Part shown: piece by piece, positions 44,728-56,690 of the stretch | Layout of the letters: each line of letters opens with the position of its first letter | How positions within the stretch are numbered: position 1 is the first letter of the stretch | Source: Paracyclopina nana | Taxonomy: Eukaryota; Arthropoda; Copepoda; Cyclopoida; Cyclopettidae | DNA length: 64,000 bases | Assembly: GCA_019096065.1 (NCBI GenBank) | Contig: JAGUCH010000003.1 | Coordinates: 3,472,001-3,536,000, forward strand | Reading direction: 5' to 3' | Program-made: the position numbers and the translations under genes | Notes under the pieces: model-generated | The model's input: the letters and a program-made list of their open reading frames with translations, nothing else | Told to the model about the DNA's origin: nothing | The model's database searches: none

Positions 44728-47700
44728 TTCTCCGGTTCCTTTTTAGCTTTTATTCATTTGCCACGATGTTGTTGTTTTGAGAGTAAGCGATCGAAAAGAC
44801 CCGAGTTACTTCTGAGCTGCTTGATGAAACTGTCGTTTTATTCACTTAAAAGCGTCATAATTTGCCGCCTACCTATTTACTCAAAAAGTAAGTCGCACCT
44901 GATTTCCTTTTCACGAATTAATAAATACTAATGACATTTGGCATTCATTACAATTGAAAACTAGCAATTAGCCTTAGTTTTAGTAGGTTAGTCCCCTAGT
45001 AGGGCCAAGTTTCAGCTTTTGAGATAATTTCAAGTTTTTTCTGAGTAACTGAGTTACCCAGTCTGACTGAGTCAGTCACTTTCACATTAATCAGTAATCA
45101 CTTAGTTAGTTCTTACTACTTACTCAATTTAGAGTCAATTAGTCAGTTCTGAGTTCTGACTCAAGAGAATTAATTGCGATTCGCCATTTATTGGCACTTC
45201 GTGAGTTTGCACTCGGCACACGTCGGCTAAATTGTGTGGAAAAATCCTTAAGTTCCACTCAAAAGTCGCGAACAATCAGATTCTAGGGTCAATTCTAGCA
45301 TTTGAGATAGGAATTTTTCTTATTACTGGGCTATAGAGACCCAAATCATAACATTTTGTCGCTATCTAGTGTGAAAATATGGGAAATACTGGTTTGAAAA
45401 GGGATGCGACAACTTTTTTGTAGACAAAATGGAGCAATTTTTTTCAGGTGCACAACCCTTAAAAAAGCAGACATAATTCTGGTTTTTCTTAAGAAAAATC
45501 AAAGTTAACAAAAAATACAAGAAGAGGTATGAATGGTCATATTAATTGATGTTAACTCCTAGCTAAATATTAAAGATTTAGCGAAAATATCGAAATTAAA
45601 AAAAGATTGTACCCCAGACGATCCGCTTGCAGTAGTACCTCATTCTGACTCAGGAAAGTGTTATTTTTTGGTATCTTATGCAAAAATACAATTTCTGACA
45701 GAAAAAGCCAAGCCATAGACAAACAAGTTCTGAATGGAACTTTCTGGTAATGATAACTTCTTTTCCGGCTGCACACCAATTTTGCCCATAAAGATCGCGT
45801 GGAAGACTCTATGTCATTGTTATTGTTATGATTTAGGTCTCTATATTTTCTTTAATTCAGCACAGCTCAACTAGCTCAGATGGCCCTTTCAAACATTTGA
45901 TATTTGTGAGAAAGAAATGTCTAAACAATCACACTTCACAAGAAATATTAACTATGAGCACCTATTTGTCTCAAGCCTTTCAAGAGTGAATGTGAAAGGG
46001 CATTCTATTGAAAAGAGCACCAACTGAACAACCTGTTCAACCTGAACAAACTTTGGTCCATCTTGATGAGAGCATGTGCTAACTGCTTTTCCACAGTACT
46101 CATCAAGATGGCAAAGAAGAAGATAGGAGCAGCAAAAAGTTCAAGAAGGAGGAAGAAGAGTCAACCAGGGCCAGTGCCCAGCCAAAAGAAGAGGTGATGG
46201 AGGTGGTCAGGCAATATGCTCTAATGTAGACGCCTAAATTGGCATAATCATTTTGTTTTAGACTAATTTTTGGTAGCTGACACATTTTGGCCTGACGGCA
46301 AGAAAAATAATTTTGGCCTAGACAAATTTTATGCCCACTTAAGTAAATGGTTTAATGGTTTCAATGAATGTAACATGGTATTTTTTAGTAAAGAAGTCTT
46401 GATTATCATTTATTGCAGATAAATAGCTGAAGGATGAATAGTAAGGCAATTCTGCTGAAGGCACTGCAATGTTAGAAAAATCTACTTAAACATTGTTCTG
46501 AGTGCTTTGCAATCGATTTATCCAGCCTGCACCATGCAGCTTGGCCCCCTGATATTTCACCACAAAACTTATCATTTTGTATTCAACCACTCAAAAAAAT
46601 GGATTTGGGGATTGCAACTATTTTGGCCAATAGATCCTAATACACACCACTTACAGTCAGTGCCAACTTTAGTGGGCCAAAAAGGGCCTTCATTTGTGAC
46701 AAATGTGACTTTTCAGCTCACTTTGCCCAAGAAGCATATGACTGTTGTGCATGGAGTCAGAAAGTGTGAGTTGTCGAAGTGAAATGAAGAGCTGTGTGAC
46801 AGCTCACATGGCTTAAAAGCCTGACAAGAAAGCCCTTGAGTGCTGTGGTACGGTATTTAAAAATAAAAGAGGCTTTTAAGTCCACAGAACAATCAAACAT
46901 AAGGCAGACAAAGTTCCACCTGTTGCAGTTCCTTCTGTGCCACCCCTCTTCTAGTGAATAAATATTTATGCCAGAAGAAGGCCCTCGAGCTTTTCAACTT
47001 TTCAACGAACTCTTTGGAAGGTCTTAAACGAAAAATGCAAGATCGGTGCAAAGTGCCAGCCTCGGCAATTAGATTTTTAAAAGTCATCTTCCCAAAAGAA
47101 TATAAGCCTTCAGATTGGCCAGTGGTCAAGACAATCATCCAATTAAGACCAGGCGAGCTCTGCCTGATCATGGCTAGAAACAGGTAAGAAATACAGGGCA
47201 TACAGTAGATGCCAGAGAAATAGTAAAAAAATCAAGTAGCATTTGGTTGGACATGCTAATGTTTTCATGAATGCTGCAAAGGTGATTCCAGAGAATAAAT
47301 ATGAGCCCATTCTCATACTCTTCTCATACTCTCATGCATCGTGGAAAGTTTGAACCTTTAGTCATCTCTTATAGTTTTGAGATTTTTAAATGCATAAAGC
47401 CAGAATAGTTGGGTATCTTCTCCTATTTCTTAAATCAAAGACTTCCTTTCATATACAAGAATATGAGAAAAATAGCCATAAGTAGGTCGTACATTTGTGC
47501 CTTAAGCCAATAACGTAGCTTTAAAATCGTCTCCTTTGCATTTATCAGCTGATTTTGAATGTTGTAGTACGATAGTTTTTTGTTCTCATTTGGAATTCGC
47601 TTGAGGCAGAAGTTAGATGTACAATTTTCGGATACCATTATGCTTTAGCTAATTTGATGCGCGCGGTCAATTTGCCCAAAAGGTGCAGTGCCTAGCGGCG

Positions 47701-48732
47701 CAATTTTTGTTCTAATAATATCTGTATATCTACGCGTCTTAAGGAACTTTTGGATGAAAAAAAAACATTTCACATTTTCCCTAAGCAGTCACTATATTTT
47801 ATCAAGCAGTAATCTTAATCCATCATCAAATCATTTTCAGGGTATTTTCCAAGTAATTTTGAGCAAGACTGGCAATAATGTTCAAATTCTTCACGATAAT
47901 TATACGCACATGGCGCCACTATTTGGCAAAGATTCCTGCACATTATAGAAGTTAGCTTAAAAATAAATTCTTCTTAGTGAATTTACCATGTGAAACACCA
48001 TGAGCACTTGTGGTCTTTTGCATTTGGTTTGACGACAACCTGAACATGACTTTTTGCAACTTTATGGCAAAAAGGGCAACTAATGGTTGCCGGATGCCTC
48101 TTGAGTCTACCATAGTAAATGTCGCCTTAAAATATGAAACGAATCAAAGGAAGATAAAATAAAAGCCTAACAATTACCGGGCTGAATCTGGCTCATTTCT
48201 CTGATATGGATTGGGTTTCTCTTTTTTTGTGCAACTGTGCAAAGTTAGCTTCAAAAATGCACTCGCAGCTCATGAGTCCCATAAATTGCGTCCCGATGCA
48301 AAAAACTTTCTAGCCGTGATTAATTGGTCAATCAAACATATTTTTTGCTGGAACTTTTCCATTTTTGGCTTGGATTTTCACTTGGACTATCAACCATTTA
48401 AAAAACCACAAAAAAATACATTTACATTTAACTTGTTGCTAATTTTCGGGAAAATGCTAATGAGCCTTGTTGAGAATGCAATGATTGGGGCTTGGCTCAC
48501 CAAATAAAAAAATTCATTCTGGATGAGCGATGTGCAAATAGGTTTTCATGTGTCCCATGAATTGCTATCTCACCATAAAGATCTGGAAGACGAAGAAGAA
48601 GAAGAAGAGCTATGAAAAATTGAATATGGCAGATCCCACCCTTAATTATTGCACGGTTGACACGCATCTTTATATCTGGGAGGCGGAGTGACAACATCCG
48701 GTGGGGATTAGTTCCTTTTGCGATGTTTCAAG
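44728..48732. other. Long gene-poor intergenic region
   Basis: Four kilobases with no confident gene. 44990-45175 is a low-complexity tract of degenerate ACTCAGT/AGTTACT words. Frames such as 46507-46782 and 48211-48507 have no features. A possible orphan coding exon at 46954-47184 is listed separately. The right end (48660-48732) should contain the promoter of the C1q gene; TATATCTG lies at 48671. Confidence 0.45.
46954..47184 (+). CDS. Possible orphan exon or gene relic
   Basis: A 77-codon plus frame reads MNKYLCQKKALELFNFS, then LEGLKRKMQDRCKVPASAI, FPKEYKPSDWPVVKTII and LRPGELCLIMARNR. It is followed by a good splice donor (CAG|GTAAGA) at 47185. Composition is protein-like, with helix-friendly spacing, but I find no splice partner downstream with any domain. 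It could be the end exon of a short unknown gene, or a relic of a larger domain from a mobile element. No function is proposed. Confidence 0.25.
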
Positions 48733-49947
48733 ATGCAGTCGACCTCTAGTTTGGCCATGCTTTTTTTCGCATTCTGCATTTGCAATTGCCCGCAGTTCTG
48801 GGTGACGGCTGAAGAAGATGTTCAAAGGGTAGGCAAAAATATTGACATGTTCTTGGAAAGGCGAAGGCCGACAGCGGCTCCCAAAAGCGAGGAAATCCAG
48901 CCGGAAAATAGTAGAGATGGTGAAAATGATGTCTCCTTTTATCCTCGACACTTTTCATCCATCTCGTTTTTCAGCTCGGCTGTGGAGGGACTCCAAATCC
49001 GAGTTTTACTACAGCAACAAGGATGGGAGAAATCCCGGCTGGTAAATTAGCATAATATGCTTAAAAAACGAAAATGCATACGAGTCGCGTAGGCATAATG
49101 ACAACCGACGGATGGATGACAGTTTTCAGCGCTCATTTGGGGACGCTCAAGTGGGCTTCAGCTCGGTGCGAGCGTCGAGGGACGCGCAACTTGGTCGACT
49201 CGGACGCGTCAAGTTCGACAACACCATCACCAACTACAACCGCGGCTGGGACACGAGAGACTCGATGTTCACTTGCCACGTTCCCGGCCTCTACTTTTTC
49301 GCGGTGTCGGCCAGAGGCCGCGTCATGGCGAGCGACCCTTTCGTCGACCTTCCCGGCGTTGTCGACGTTGGGGCCAGATTCAGGGCCTACAGTTACAATT
49401 TCAGGGCTCGCGAGGCCGACCGCGAAGCCTGCATGGATTGGAAGTGAGGCATTCGAATTCAATATCTAATCATGCTAAAAAGGCCCAAATCACGATCGCA
49501 TTTTTAGGGCGGCTCTGATGCTCAATGGAGAACCGGTTGTTGCCATCGGCGGGCTGAACAACACCTCGTCGTCAAATTCCATCATATTGCCGCTCAACAA
49601 AAACGACCGCGTTTGGCTCGAATTGGTGCTCGGATGCCTGGTTGAAATTGACTACGATGGCGGTTATTCGAGCAAAGGGTCACAATTTTCATTCAATTGA
49701 GGTTTGAATCGTTCAAAAATATTTCACTTGCAGGTCGTCCGGCGGCTTGGCCACATTTTCCGGCCACAAAATCGGCGAAATGGGTTCCTCGACAGCCGTC
49801 GATGTCGGCATGAGCGGCATCAATAACATCGACGCCCCACCAACCATCATCTCCACGCGGCGAAACTACTACCCCGAAAGGCGGAGGGAAGCCACCTTAT
49901 TGAGCGACGATCCCATTTTTGATCCTTATTGGCACAGATACAAATAA
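48733..49947 (+). CDS. Secreted C1q-domain protein
   Basis: Five exons (48733-48919, 48975-49041, 49093-49443, 49508-49678, 49734-49947) give 990 nt and 329 residues. The start is the first in-frame ATG; MQSTSSLAMLFFAFCICNCPQFWVTA is a signal peptide. The linker region is charged with no collagen repeat. From about residue 100 there is a C1q/TNF-like jelly roll: VGFSSVRAS, GRVKFDNTITNYNRGWDTRD, FTCHVPGLYFFAVSARG, ALMLNGEPVVAIGG and LNKNDRVWLELVLGC. The C-terminal tail ATFSGHKI fits the C1q ending, followed by an unusual charged extension. Such proteins act in invertebrates as lectin-like recognition molecules or matrix components (inferred role). GC content is markedly higher in exons 3 and 4 than in the surroundings. 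The exon 4 donor, GG|GTCACA, is weak but keeps the frame. Confidence 0.87.
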
Positions 49948-51188
49948 ACGTGCTTCATTTCGACGGGACACCAAGCGCGCGCGCTTAACAAGATCGTTTA
50001 TCATCGACATAATTATAAAAATGTTCGATATGCGTCAATACATGGATCCGTTCTCCGCGGCAACTTATCTAAACTAAATAAAGGTTGTTGCTGCGCAGGT
50101 GAGCGCGGCGGCCTCATATTTCAAATTCTCATTAAAAGATGTTGCGAAGATGATCTTTGGTGCGCTCATTTTCGTTGCCACATGCTGAGCTGAGCATTCT
50201 TCACGAAAAATGCCATCACTTATGGCCACGAGTGGTGAAATATTCTTCTTATGAAAGCAATCAAGTTCAGGCCGCATTTTCAAGCTTTTTCGCTGATGAT
50301 GGTTTGCCCAAATTGGGTAGCGAGGTTTTTGCGCCCGGTCAATGATGCATGCGCGAGGAGAATTCGGCCCTAGCTTTGCCCTTATATAAACCTGCGTAGA
50401 GCGCTAATTAAAGCACCAATTAGTTTTAGAAAGTTGATCCATTGCCCAGAAGTGCCAATCTTCGATGCGTACTGCAGCACTTTGCGTCCGAAGTTTGTTT
50501 CTTCTTTTGTGCGAAATCCCACGTCTTTCAAAGGAATTGGCACGAAAAGGCCGCCATAAGCCCAAATGCATTTTTGAGTGAAGCTTGCGTGATCCTGGAA
50601 AAGAAGTTGACCGCTGCAGCAAAATTCTTAGCTACTCAGAATCAAAGGTTAATGATGAACGTGCACTTGCTTCACATATGAATTATTGCGCGCAGTTTGC
50701 GCGCAGCTCACCCCGCTGTGCAGATGATGCGGGCCAACTGCATAAGGTCACTGTGTCCGAGGGCATTTTGTCCGCTGCTCCTAAGATGCTCCTCCAGGTG
50801 AACACCAATCCTCTCCTCTTTGGTAGCCCAAAAGCATCAGGCTGCTTCGGTGAGCCCAATAACAAACCAGATAGCTTTGGAGCGCTCAACAGCCAAGAGG
50901 GCGAACATTTCTTAAATGCAACGCCTACGATAACGTGAAAAAAGACCACTCAGACATGTGAGAAATTCCATACGCAGTAAGTGCTTTTAAACATTTTTTC
51001 GCCTTTTAAAGAATCAGCCAAGCATGAAACTCCACAATTTCATTTTTTGCAGCATTATTTCAAGAGGTTCCGGTTGAATTATTCCCAGCATCATTCTACT
51101 TTCAGTACATACTGTGATAAACGTGAAAGAAAAGGCGCGGTTGAAATGAGGATTTTGGGAATGTAGTCATTGCAGCCTCACATTGAAA
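49948..51188. other. Intergenic
   Basis: Short frames up to 117 codons (for example 50585-50938) have no splice logic or recognisable features. A 3' end signal AATAAA lies at 50087. No RNA gene was seen. Confidence 0.5.
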
Positions 51189-52536
51189 ATGGCCAACTAT
51201 TTCGGACCCTTGACATGCTGCAGCCTTCGCATGTTTGTCTTTACCATCGGCATCTTATTTTTGCTGGTGCAAACTGCATTCCTCATTGTGACATTTGCGC
51301 TGATGCGCGACATTGAGGCTCATGTGGCCAAGTTGATTGACTGGTTTGCTGAAAGGGGAGTGGCATTGCCCCCGCCCACCATCGACACCAATGGAACCTT
51401 GTCCGAAGACTCGGTTTCTTACAGATCGTACCTTATCAAGGTAACTTTAGCCTTTATTTTTATTTAATTATCATATATTTATTTAATTTTATCATAAAAT
51501 CACTTTTGTGCTATGTTTTTTTTCTATCTTTCTTTTTTTGCAGAAATCCGGGGATTATTTGGCCATACCCATAACCATAAATGTAGTGCTGATCATCAGC
51601 GACACCCTATTAATTTGGGCCTCTGCAGCCAAAAATAAGCTACTTTTGTGGCCATGGATTATCCTACATATGCTGGAACTGGTCTTTTTCCTGGGCTCCA
51701 TGATTTTCCTGATGGTGATTGTGCCGGAACCGTGGTTTAAAGTGGTCATTTTTCTGGTGGGGTGCCCACTCATAGTGCTGCTCGCCTTTTTCTGGACTGT
51801 GGTCAAATGCCTGTACAACTACTTGAGGGATTTGGGCATTAAATCTGCCGTGGCCGCAGTCTACCAAAACGGGTATAAAGTAAGTTTTTCTCGCAGCCAA
51901 AAAACCATTGAAGGAGATTTGCAATATAATTCTTATTGATAGCATAAGAGACACGTGCCAATTTCGAATGGACAAAGCTCCGCCACCATGTATAGGACTG
52001 ATCCAGGTCATTGGGATCATCCGGTGCCAGTGTGGGCCATGAGACCACCTCCTTCTGCATGGGATCCAGATTATTTGCAGCAATACGACCCCAGATTCCA
52101 GATCTTGGACCCAACTCGACCAAGACCATTGAGGTCGTCCACAGGCTCTCACTTGTCCTCTCGCAAACCCACTCAGGTGCTTCCAGATGGCACCATAGTC
52201 GTGCCCATTGGCAGCGAAGATGAGGAGGATGACATCATCGATATCAACAGTGAAAAGTTCGGATCCATGCGATCTTTGTCTGACAAGTACCAAAAATCAC
52301 ACTCCAACCTTGACTTGGATGCCAACAACTTGGTGGTGGTCAAGCCTCCCTTGTCTGACAAAAGCTCAATCATGTCTTTGTCAGACAAGTACAGACAGCA
52401 GGAAGAGGTCGAAATATTCCATGAGCATTACTTGGCTAGGCCACCGCCAGAACCAATTAGGCCAAAAAAGACGAGCAGCAGCGGCAGAGATTCTGACAGT
52501 GAAGAATCTACTGAAATTGAATCGACTGACAAATAG
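51189..52536 (+). CDS. Four-transmembrane protein with acidic cytosolic tail
   Basis: Exons 51189-51440, 51544-51879 and 51943-52536 give 1182 nt and 393 residues. Four hydrophobic segments are visible: about residues 12-38 (MFVFTIGILFLLVQTAFLIV), 88-110 (YLAIPITINVVLIISDTLLI), 115-140 and 145-170. This is the layout of the arthropod four-TM family that includes DUF4728 proteins. The assignment is by layout and a Cys-rich start (LTCCSLR), not by a unique motif. The remaining about 200 residues are a hydrophilic tail with PPPSAWDPDY, an acidic run EDEEDDIIDI and three copies of a SLSDKY-type motif (SLSDKYQKS, LSDKSS, SLSDKYRQQ). The tail may be a phosphorylation or docking platform (inference). 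AATAAA follows at about 52563. Confidence 0.72.
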
Positions 52537-52801
52537 CAGCAGTGCAAAATTGTGCCATATTACAATAAACTGTGTATCATCATTAAAATTCATAACATAT
52601 GCGTAACAAAAGTTTTATTACCACCATAGTTGTTATTATGCTATAAGTTCAGTGTATGACAGGATGAATGACATAATCTAAAAAGCTGAATTTTTCATAA
52701 AAATTCAATACTTGAGATTAAATGATCAAGAGTGACGAATGAATACAAAAAAGCAAACCTTCTTTTTTGGCTGTTATGTTCATTGGGTTGAAAAAAGGGG
52801 C

Positions 52802-53885
52802 TTAGACTTGTAGTCTTAGATAGGGATGAGGAGGAGGCTGCTGGCCTTGCAGCCTTTGGTCAAGTCTCATTCTCGCGACTTGCAGCGGGTTGAGCTGTCG
52901 GTCGATCTTCACTCCACGTTGCCTCAAACGGGTAAGACTAGCTTCAGAAACATCCCTACAATGAAAATGATTCACTTATGTAATCATGGCAATGTGACAG
53001 CTAAGCTAACCTGCAATCAGTGATGTTCAAAACTGCCAAATTGGGGCAGTATTCCCCCACCAAGAAAACACCTTGGTCTGTGATCCTCCAACATCCACGG
53101 ATGTCCAATGCGACTAGATGTTTCGAGTAACCAGCCAGAGCTTTCATTGTCTGGTCAGTCAGAGAATAAATATTGGCGATGGAAATATACCGCAACCTGA
53201 AATTTGATGACACCCCTTAAATAAGCTTGGGAAAATAGGGAGCAAATAGAAATCCTATTTGGTTTGAAATAGCACATACTGTCTGAAAGAGGACAAGATG
53301 AGAATTATTGTTTGATCAGTCAGTTCCCAGCATCCTGTGAGATTGATGGAAATCAGAGATTTCTGGTGATGTGACAAATACTCCATGCTTGCACGTGTCA
53401 CCCAATGGCAATCCTTAAGGATCAGCCTTTGCAACTGTTTACATTGGACGGCCAGAGTCTGGAGACATGCAGCTGTCACACTGTGGCATTCGGACAGGTC
53501 TACAGTGAGCAAATTCTTATGCGCCTCAAAAGTGGCTCGAAGGGACTCGTTGGTCAGGAATTTGGCACCGGATAATACTAAATGCTTCAAATTGCTCCCT
53601 CCCAAAGCCACAATCTGGAATGACGAAAATGAAGCTAAGGAACTTGCCGACATGCGTGAAACTCACGTTGTAGGCGTCAATGTTGAAACTCCTTTTATTT
53701 GTGATGTCCAATGTTTTGATGTTGCCAAAATAGACACTGACAAGGTCGTAGGCTGTTCGACAAGTGGCTCTGAGACGAAACAAGTCTTCCAGATCCAATC
53801 GATTGAGGATCTCCGCCAACCAGATGTATTCCCAGCTCAACTGGAAAATCTGTGGCACCTCCTCATCTTCGCTTGTCGCATCCAT
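52802..53885 (-). CDS. FBXL15: F-box/LRR protein, FBXL15 type
   Basis: A substrate receptor of SCF ubiquitin ligases. FBXL15 targets SMURF ligases in vertebrate BMP signalling. Exons 53885-53667, 53614-53280, 53196-53011 and 52955-52802 give 894 nt and 297 residues (human 300). The N-terminus carries a divergent F-box (LSWEYIWLAEILNRLDLEDL, RLRATCRTAY). Six to seven Cys/Asn-type LRRs follow (VDLSECHSVTAACLQTLAV, LILKDCHWVTRASMEYL, INLTGCWELTDQTIIL, LDIRGCWRITDQGVFLVGEYC). The C-terminal signature RQRGVKIDRQLNP ending LRLQV matches the conserved end of FBXL15 (human NLQV). That ending distinguishes it from other FBXL proteins. The gene is intact and divergent from the Lifeguard gene. Confidence 0.92.
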
Positions 53886-54317
53886 TTTCCCGAATATAAA
53901 GTTATTTTAACGCAAAAGTCAAAGCAGAGAAAGAGACCAGCGACATAGGATGCATTCAAACTGTTTACCGACAAATACTTGCCAAAAATGCCAAATTATA
54001 ATTAATGAAGCTTTTTTAGCTCTGACAATTGCACTGTAAGCTGAGAATTGAGATTTTAAAATCTGACAGCAATTTTTCCGTCAAATGACTGTAGGAACTA
54101 AACTAGATTTTTTCCGTCTGTGCACGCAATTCGACGGAATTTTCATATAAGTGATTCCTGATTCGTGATTGCGCTATCTCAGGAGTGCGAGCTCTTTTTC
54201 TGCAATCTGGACAGCGGCGCCTGCGTGAACTTTGCTCGCAGCTGATTGCCTGATTCCATTTAGAGGCTTTCTAACTAAATCGATTGAGTCGCAGAAAACA
54301 GAAAAGGCCTAGAGGCC
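53886..54317. promoter_or_regulatory. Divergent promoter region, FBXL15 / Lifeguard
   Basis: The 432 bases between two divergent ATG codons contain no credible gene. A bidirectional promoter is inferred from arrangement only. Confidence 0.4.
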
Positions 54318-55718
54318 ATGGCGGCACCTCCGATGGATCCATCAAAGTCTTTGCCGTACCCAGCTCAACCTGGGTATGGAATGCCCTCGCCGTACAACCC
54401 TGGATCTCAGCCGGCTCCTTATCCTGCTGGATACAATGCACCACCCCCTCAAGGACCTCCCCAAGGATTTGGATATCCTCCTCAGCAGGTAATATCATCT
54501 TTTGGCTTAAGTTTCTTTTTTATGATCCAGAAAAAGTACAGCGCATATTACTTGATGAAACGCATTTTAGGGATTCTATCAGCATCAAAGTTATGGAAAC
54601 TATGCTGTGCCCCAGCAGTATGGAGCTTTCGATCAGGCAGTAAGATCACTGAAGGGAACTTTGATTTAGAGGGTTTTGCGTGCTAACGTTTCGTCTTGGC
54701 TTTCTAACCACTAATTGATCATAGAAATTCTTGAATGCGAATTCGACTATGAAATATTTTCAGGGTGCATCAGCCTTTGCCCGTACTGGCATGAACCAAG
54801 GGTTGACTGGAGGATATGATTCAGACGCAGAAGGACTGTCAAATCAGGCTGGAATGGGAGGAAGTTTTGGAGAGAAAGCTGTAGGTTCCTCATCTGTCAT
54901 TCAAAGGATGCTTGACTTTAATGCGTTTTTAATCAGGTTCGAAGGGCGTTCATACGGAAGGTGTATGGAATCTTGATGTGTCAATTGCTTTTGACGGGAG
55001 CAATCATCTGCTTCTTCTACTTTTACGAACCTCTGAGGCTTTACTCTCAAAGAAACCAGACTCTTTATTGGATTGCCTGTGCAGTGACGTTTGTTTGCCT
55101 GATTGGAATGGCCTGTTGCGAAGGTGTTCGCAGAAAATTCCCCACTAACCTCATTTTCCTTTCCGTATTCACGATTGCGGAGGGCTTTATGCTGGGCACC
55201 TTGTGTGCACATTTTGAAGCTACTGCCATTCTCATAGCAGTGGGAATCACTTGCGGCGTTACCTTAGCGTTGACACTCTTCGCTTTCCAAACCAAAATTG
55301 ACTTCACCATGTGCGGAGGTAACAATAGCGAATTCTTGCATTGTTTCTTTCAGTTCAAGAATTTTGCTGTTTCAGGCATGCTCTGCGCCATGGTTGCAGT
55401 GCTATTTATTGCGGGAATCGTCTTGGCATTCACTGGAATGAGCAAGTATGTACTTCTATTTATTTTACGCTTTCTCTAGTTTTAAAATGATGTTTTTTGC
55501 AACTATTCAGGGCTGCCATGATTGGATATGGAACGGCTGGAGCACTGATTTTCTCCCTCTATATCATTTACGACACTCAACTCATGATGGGCGGAAAGCA
55601 CAAGTATGCTTTGGACCCCGAAGAATACATCTTCGCCTCCCTCAATATCTATTTGGATATCGTCAACCTCTTCATCTACATTTTGATGATTGTTGGGGCC
55701 TCGTCCTCCAGCGATTGA
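54318..55718 (+). CDS. LFG: Lifeguard / TMBIM (Bax inhibitor-1 family) protein
   Basis: A seven-TM Ca2+-leak-type membrane protein of Golgi, ER or plasma membrane that dampens apoptosis. Exons 54318-54488, 54571-54639, 54764-54880, 54937-55318, 55376-55445 and 55511-55718 give 1017 nt and 338 residues. The N-terminal about 110 residues are Pro/Tyr/Gly/Gln-rich (PYPAQPGYGMPSPYNPG, APPPQGPPQGFGYPP), as in LFG1/GRINA and LFG2. The core begins VRRAFIRKVYGILMCQLLLT. Seven membrane segments follow, with the family signature YIIYDTQLMMGGKHKYAL and the end ASLNIYLDIVNLFIYILMI. Two candidate acceptors precede exon 5; the second (55375) keeps the family frame (CG then GMLCAM). The gene is complete. Confidence 0.93.
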
Positions 55719-55840
55719 AAGTGATATGTGTGAAATCTAGCGTTTCCAAATTCCAATGTTCCTCTGGTTTTAAGATAAAAGAAAAATGACTTATGACTTC
55801 TCTGGAGAGTGACGTGCTGTCTTTTTGTGAGAGAATACAA

Positions 55841-56004
55841 AATAATATAGGATTATACACCTCTAGGCTGGAGGATAACACGAATTATTTTTTAGTATCA
55901 AGTGACAGATCACGAGTGAGCGGAGCGAACGAGTGATTGGCACGAGATACTAAAAAATAATGAGTGTTATCCGACAGCCTAGAGGTGTATAATCCTATTA
56001 CTAT
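55841..56004. mobile_element. Long imperfect palindrome (foldback/MITE-like)
   Basis: The left arm is 55841-55899 (TAGGATTATACACCTCTAGG...TTATTTTTTAGTATC). It is the near-perfect reverse complement of 55946-56004 (GATACTAAAAAATAA...CCTAGAGGTGTATAATCCTA). The arms are about 59 bases with few mismatches. The roughly 46-base loop contains the GC-richer GAGTGAGCGGAGCGAACGAGTG. It sits about 120 bases past the Lifeguard stop codon, so it may be part of the 3' UTR and fold in RNA. No coding potential. Confidence 0.8.
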
Positions 56005-56319
56005 TAGCTGGCCCCCAACATTTCAAGCATTGGCTAAAATTGAATTTAGGAAAGTTTTTAGGCTTGATTTTTGCAATATATGCCTTAAATTTTGCGATTC
56101 GCTTTATTCCAGATAGCGAGCGTGAGCTCATCAAAGCTGACCCAGCGGTCTAGCCGTCAAAGTGCGCCTGTTGCCATTGCGTCTTGCCACTATGCCGCGC
56201 CGGCCTGTTCGGCCATGTTGTTGCAGCGCTTGCTAGTCGGTAGTCGCCAGCTTACTGCTACTGCTACTGCAGTAGCTATTTGACCCAGCTCCTACGCAAT
56301 TTTTTCACAATTGAATTAA

Positions 56320-56393
56320 TGGCTCAGTGGTAGGGCATCGGCGTGCTAGCTGGGTGCCCTGGGTTCGATTCTTGCTGCCTCCTTCCTTTTTTT
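56320..56393 (+). repeat. tRNA-like (SINE-type) sequence with Pol III boxes
   Basis: An A-box match TGGCTCAGTGG is at 56320-56330. A B-box match GGTTCGATTC is at 56362-56371. A run of seven T residues at 56387-56393 serves as a Pol III terminator. Spacing between the boxes is normal for a tRNA. The acceptor and T-stem do not pair well and no clean anticodon arm forms, so it is a tRNA pseudogene or the head of a tRNA-derived SINE rather than a functional tRNA. Confidence 0.6.
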
Positions 56394-56599
56394 CGTTGAT
56401 TCAAATAAAATAGGTGGCGCAAGGATCTAGTGAGGTGTAATGATCATTATCCACTTGTAGATGCATAATGTTCATTATCCTCCTCCAGATCAAACAACAA
56501 TGAAAAATCATGGAAATTATACGGTCGCAGCTTATGTACTGCTCAGCCGTCTCAGCTAATAGTAATAACAAATAGCTTTGCGCTGAAAAAATGTATGCG

Positions 56600-56690
56600 G
56601 GCCTAGCCGAGATGGTCATGCAGACACGAAAACTGTAATTTAGAAATTTCACATGGTGCTTGGTCCAACCCAGTAGTAAATGCGCACGCG
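56600..56690 (+). repeat. Second, weaker tRNA-like sequence
   Basis: TAGCCGAGATGG at 56604-56615 fits an A-box of Leu/Ser type. GGTCCAACCC at 56662-56671 is a degenerate B-box. A cloverleaf does not form cleanly. It may be a decayed SINE head. The match is suggestive only. Confidence 0.35.

Noticed and set aside
44990-45175. Low-complexity ACTCAGT-like tract
   Set aside because: Too degenerate to give a defined unit or period. Probably simple-sequence decay.
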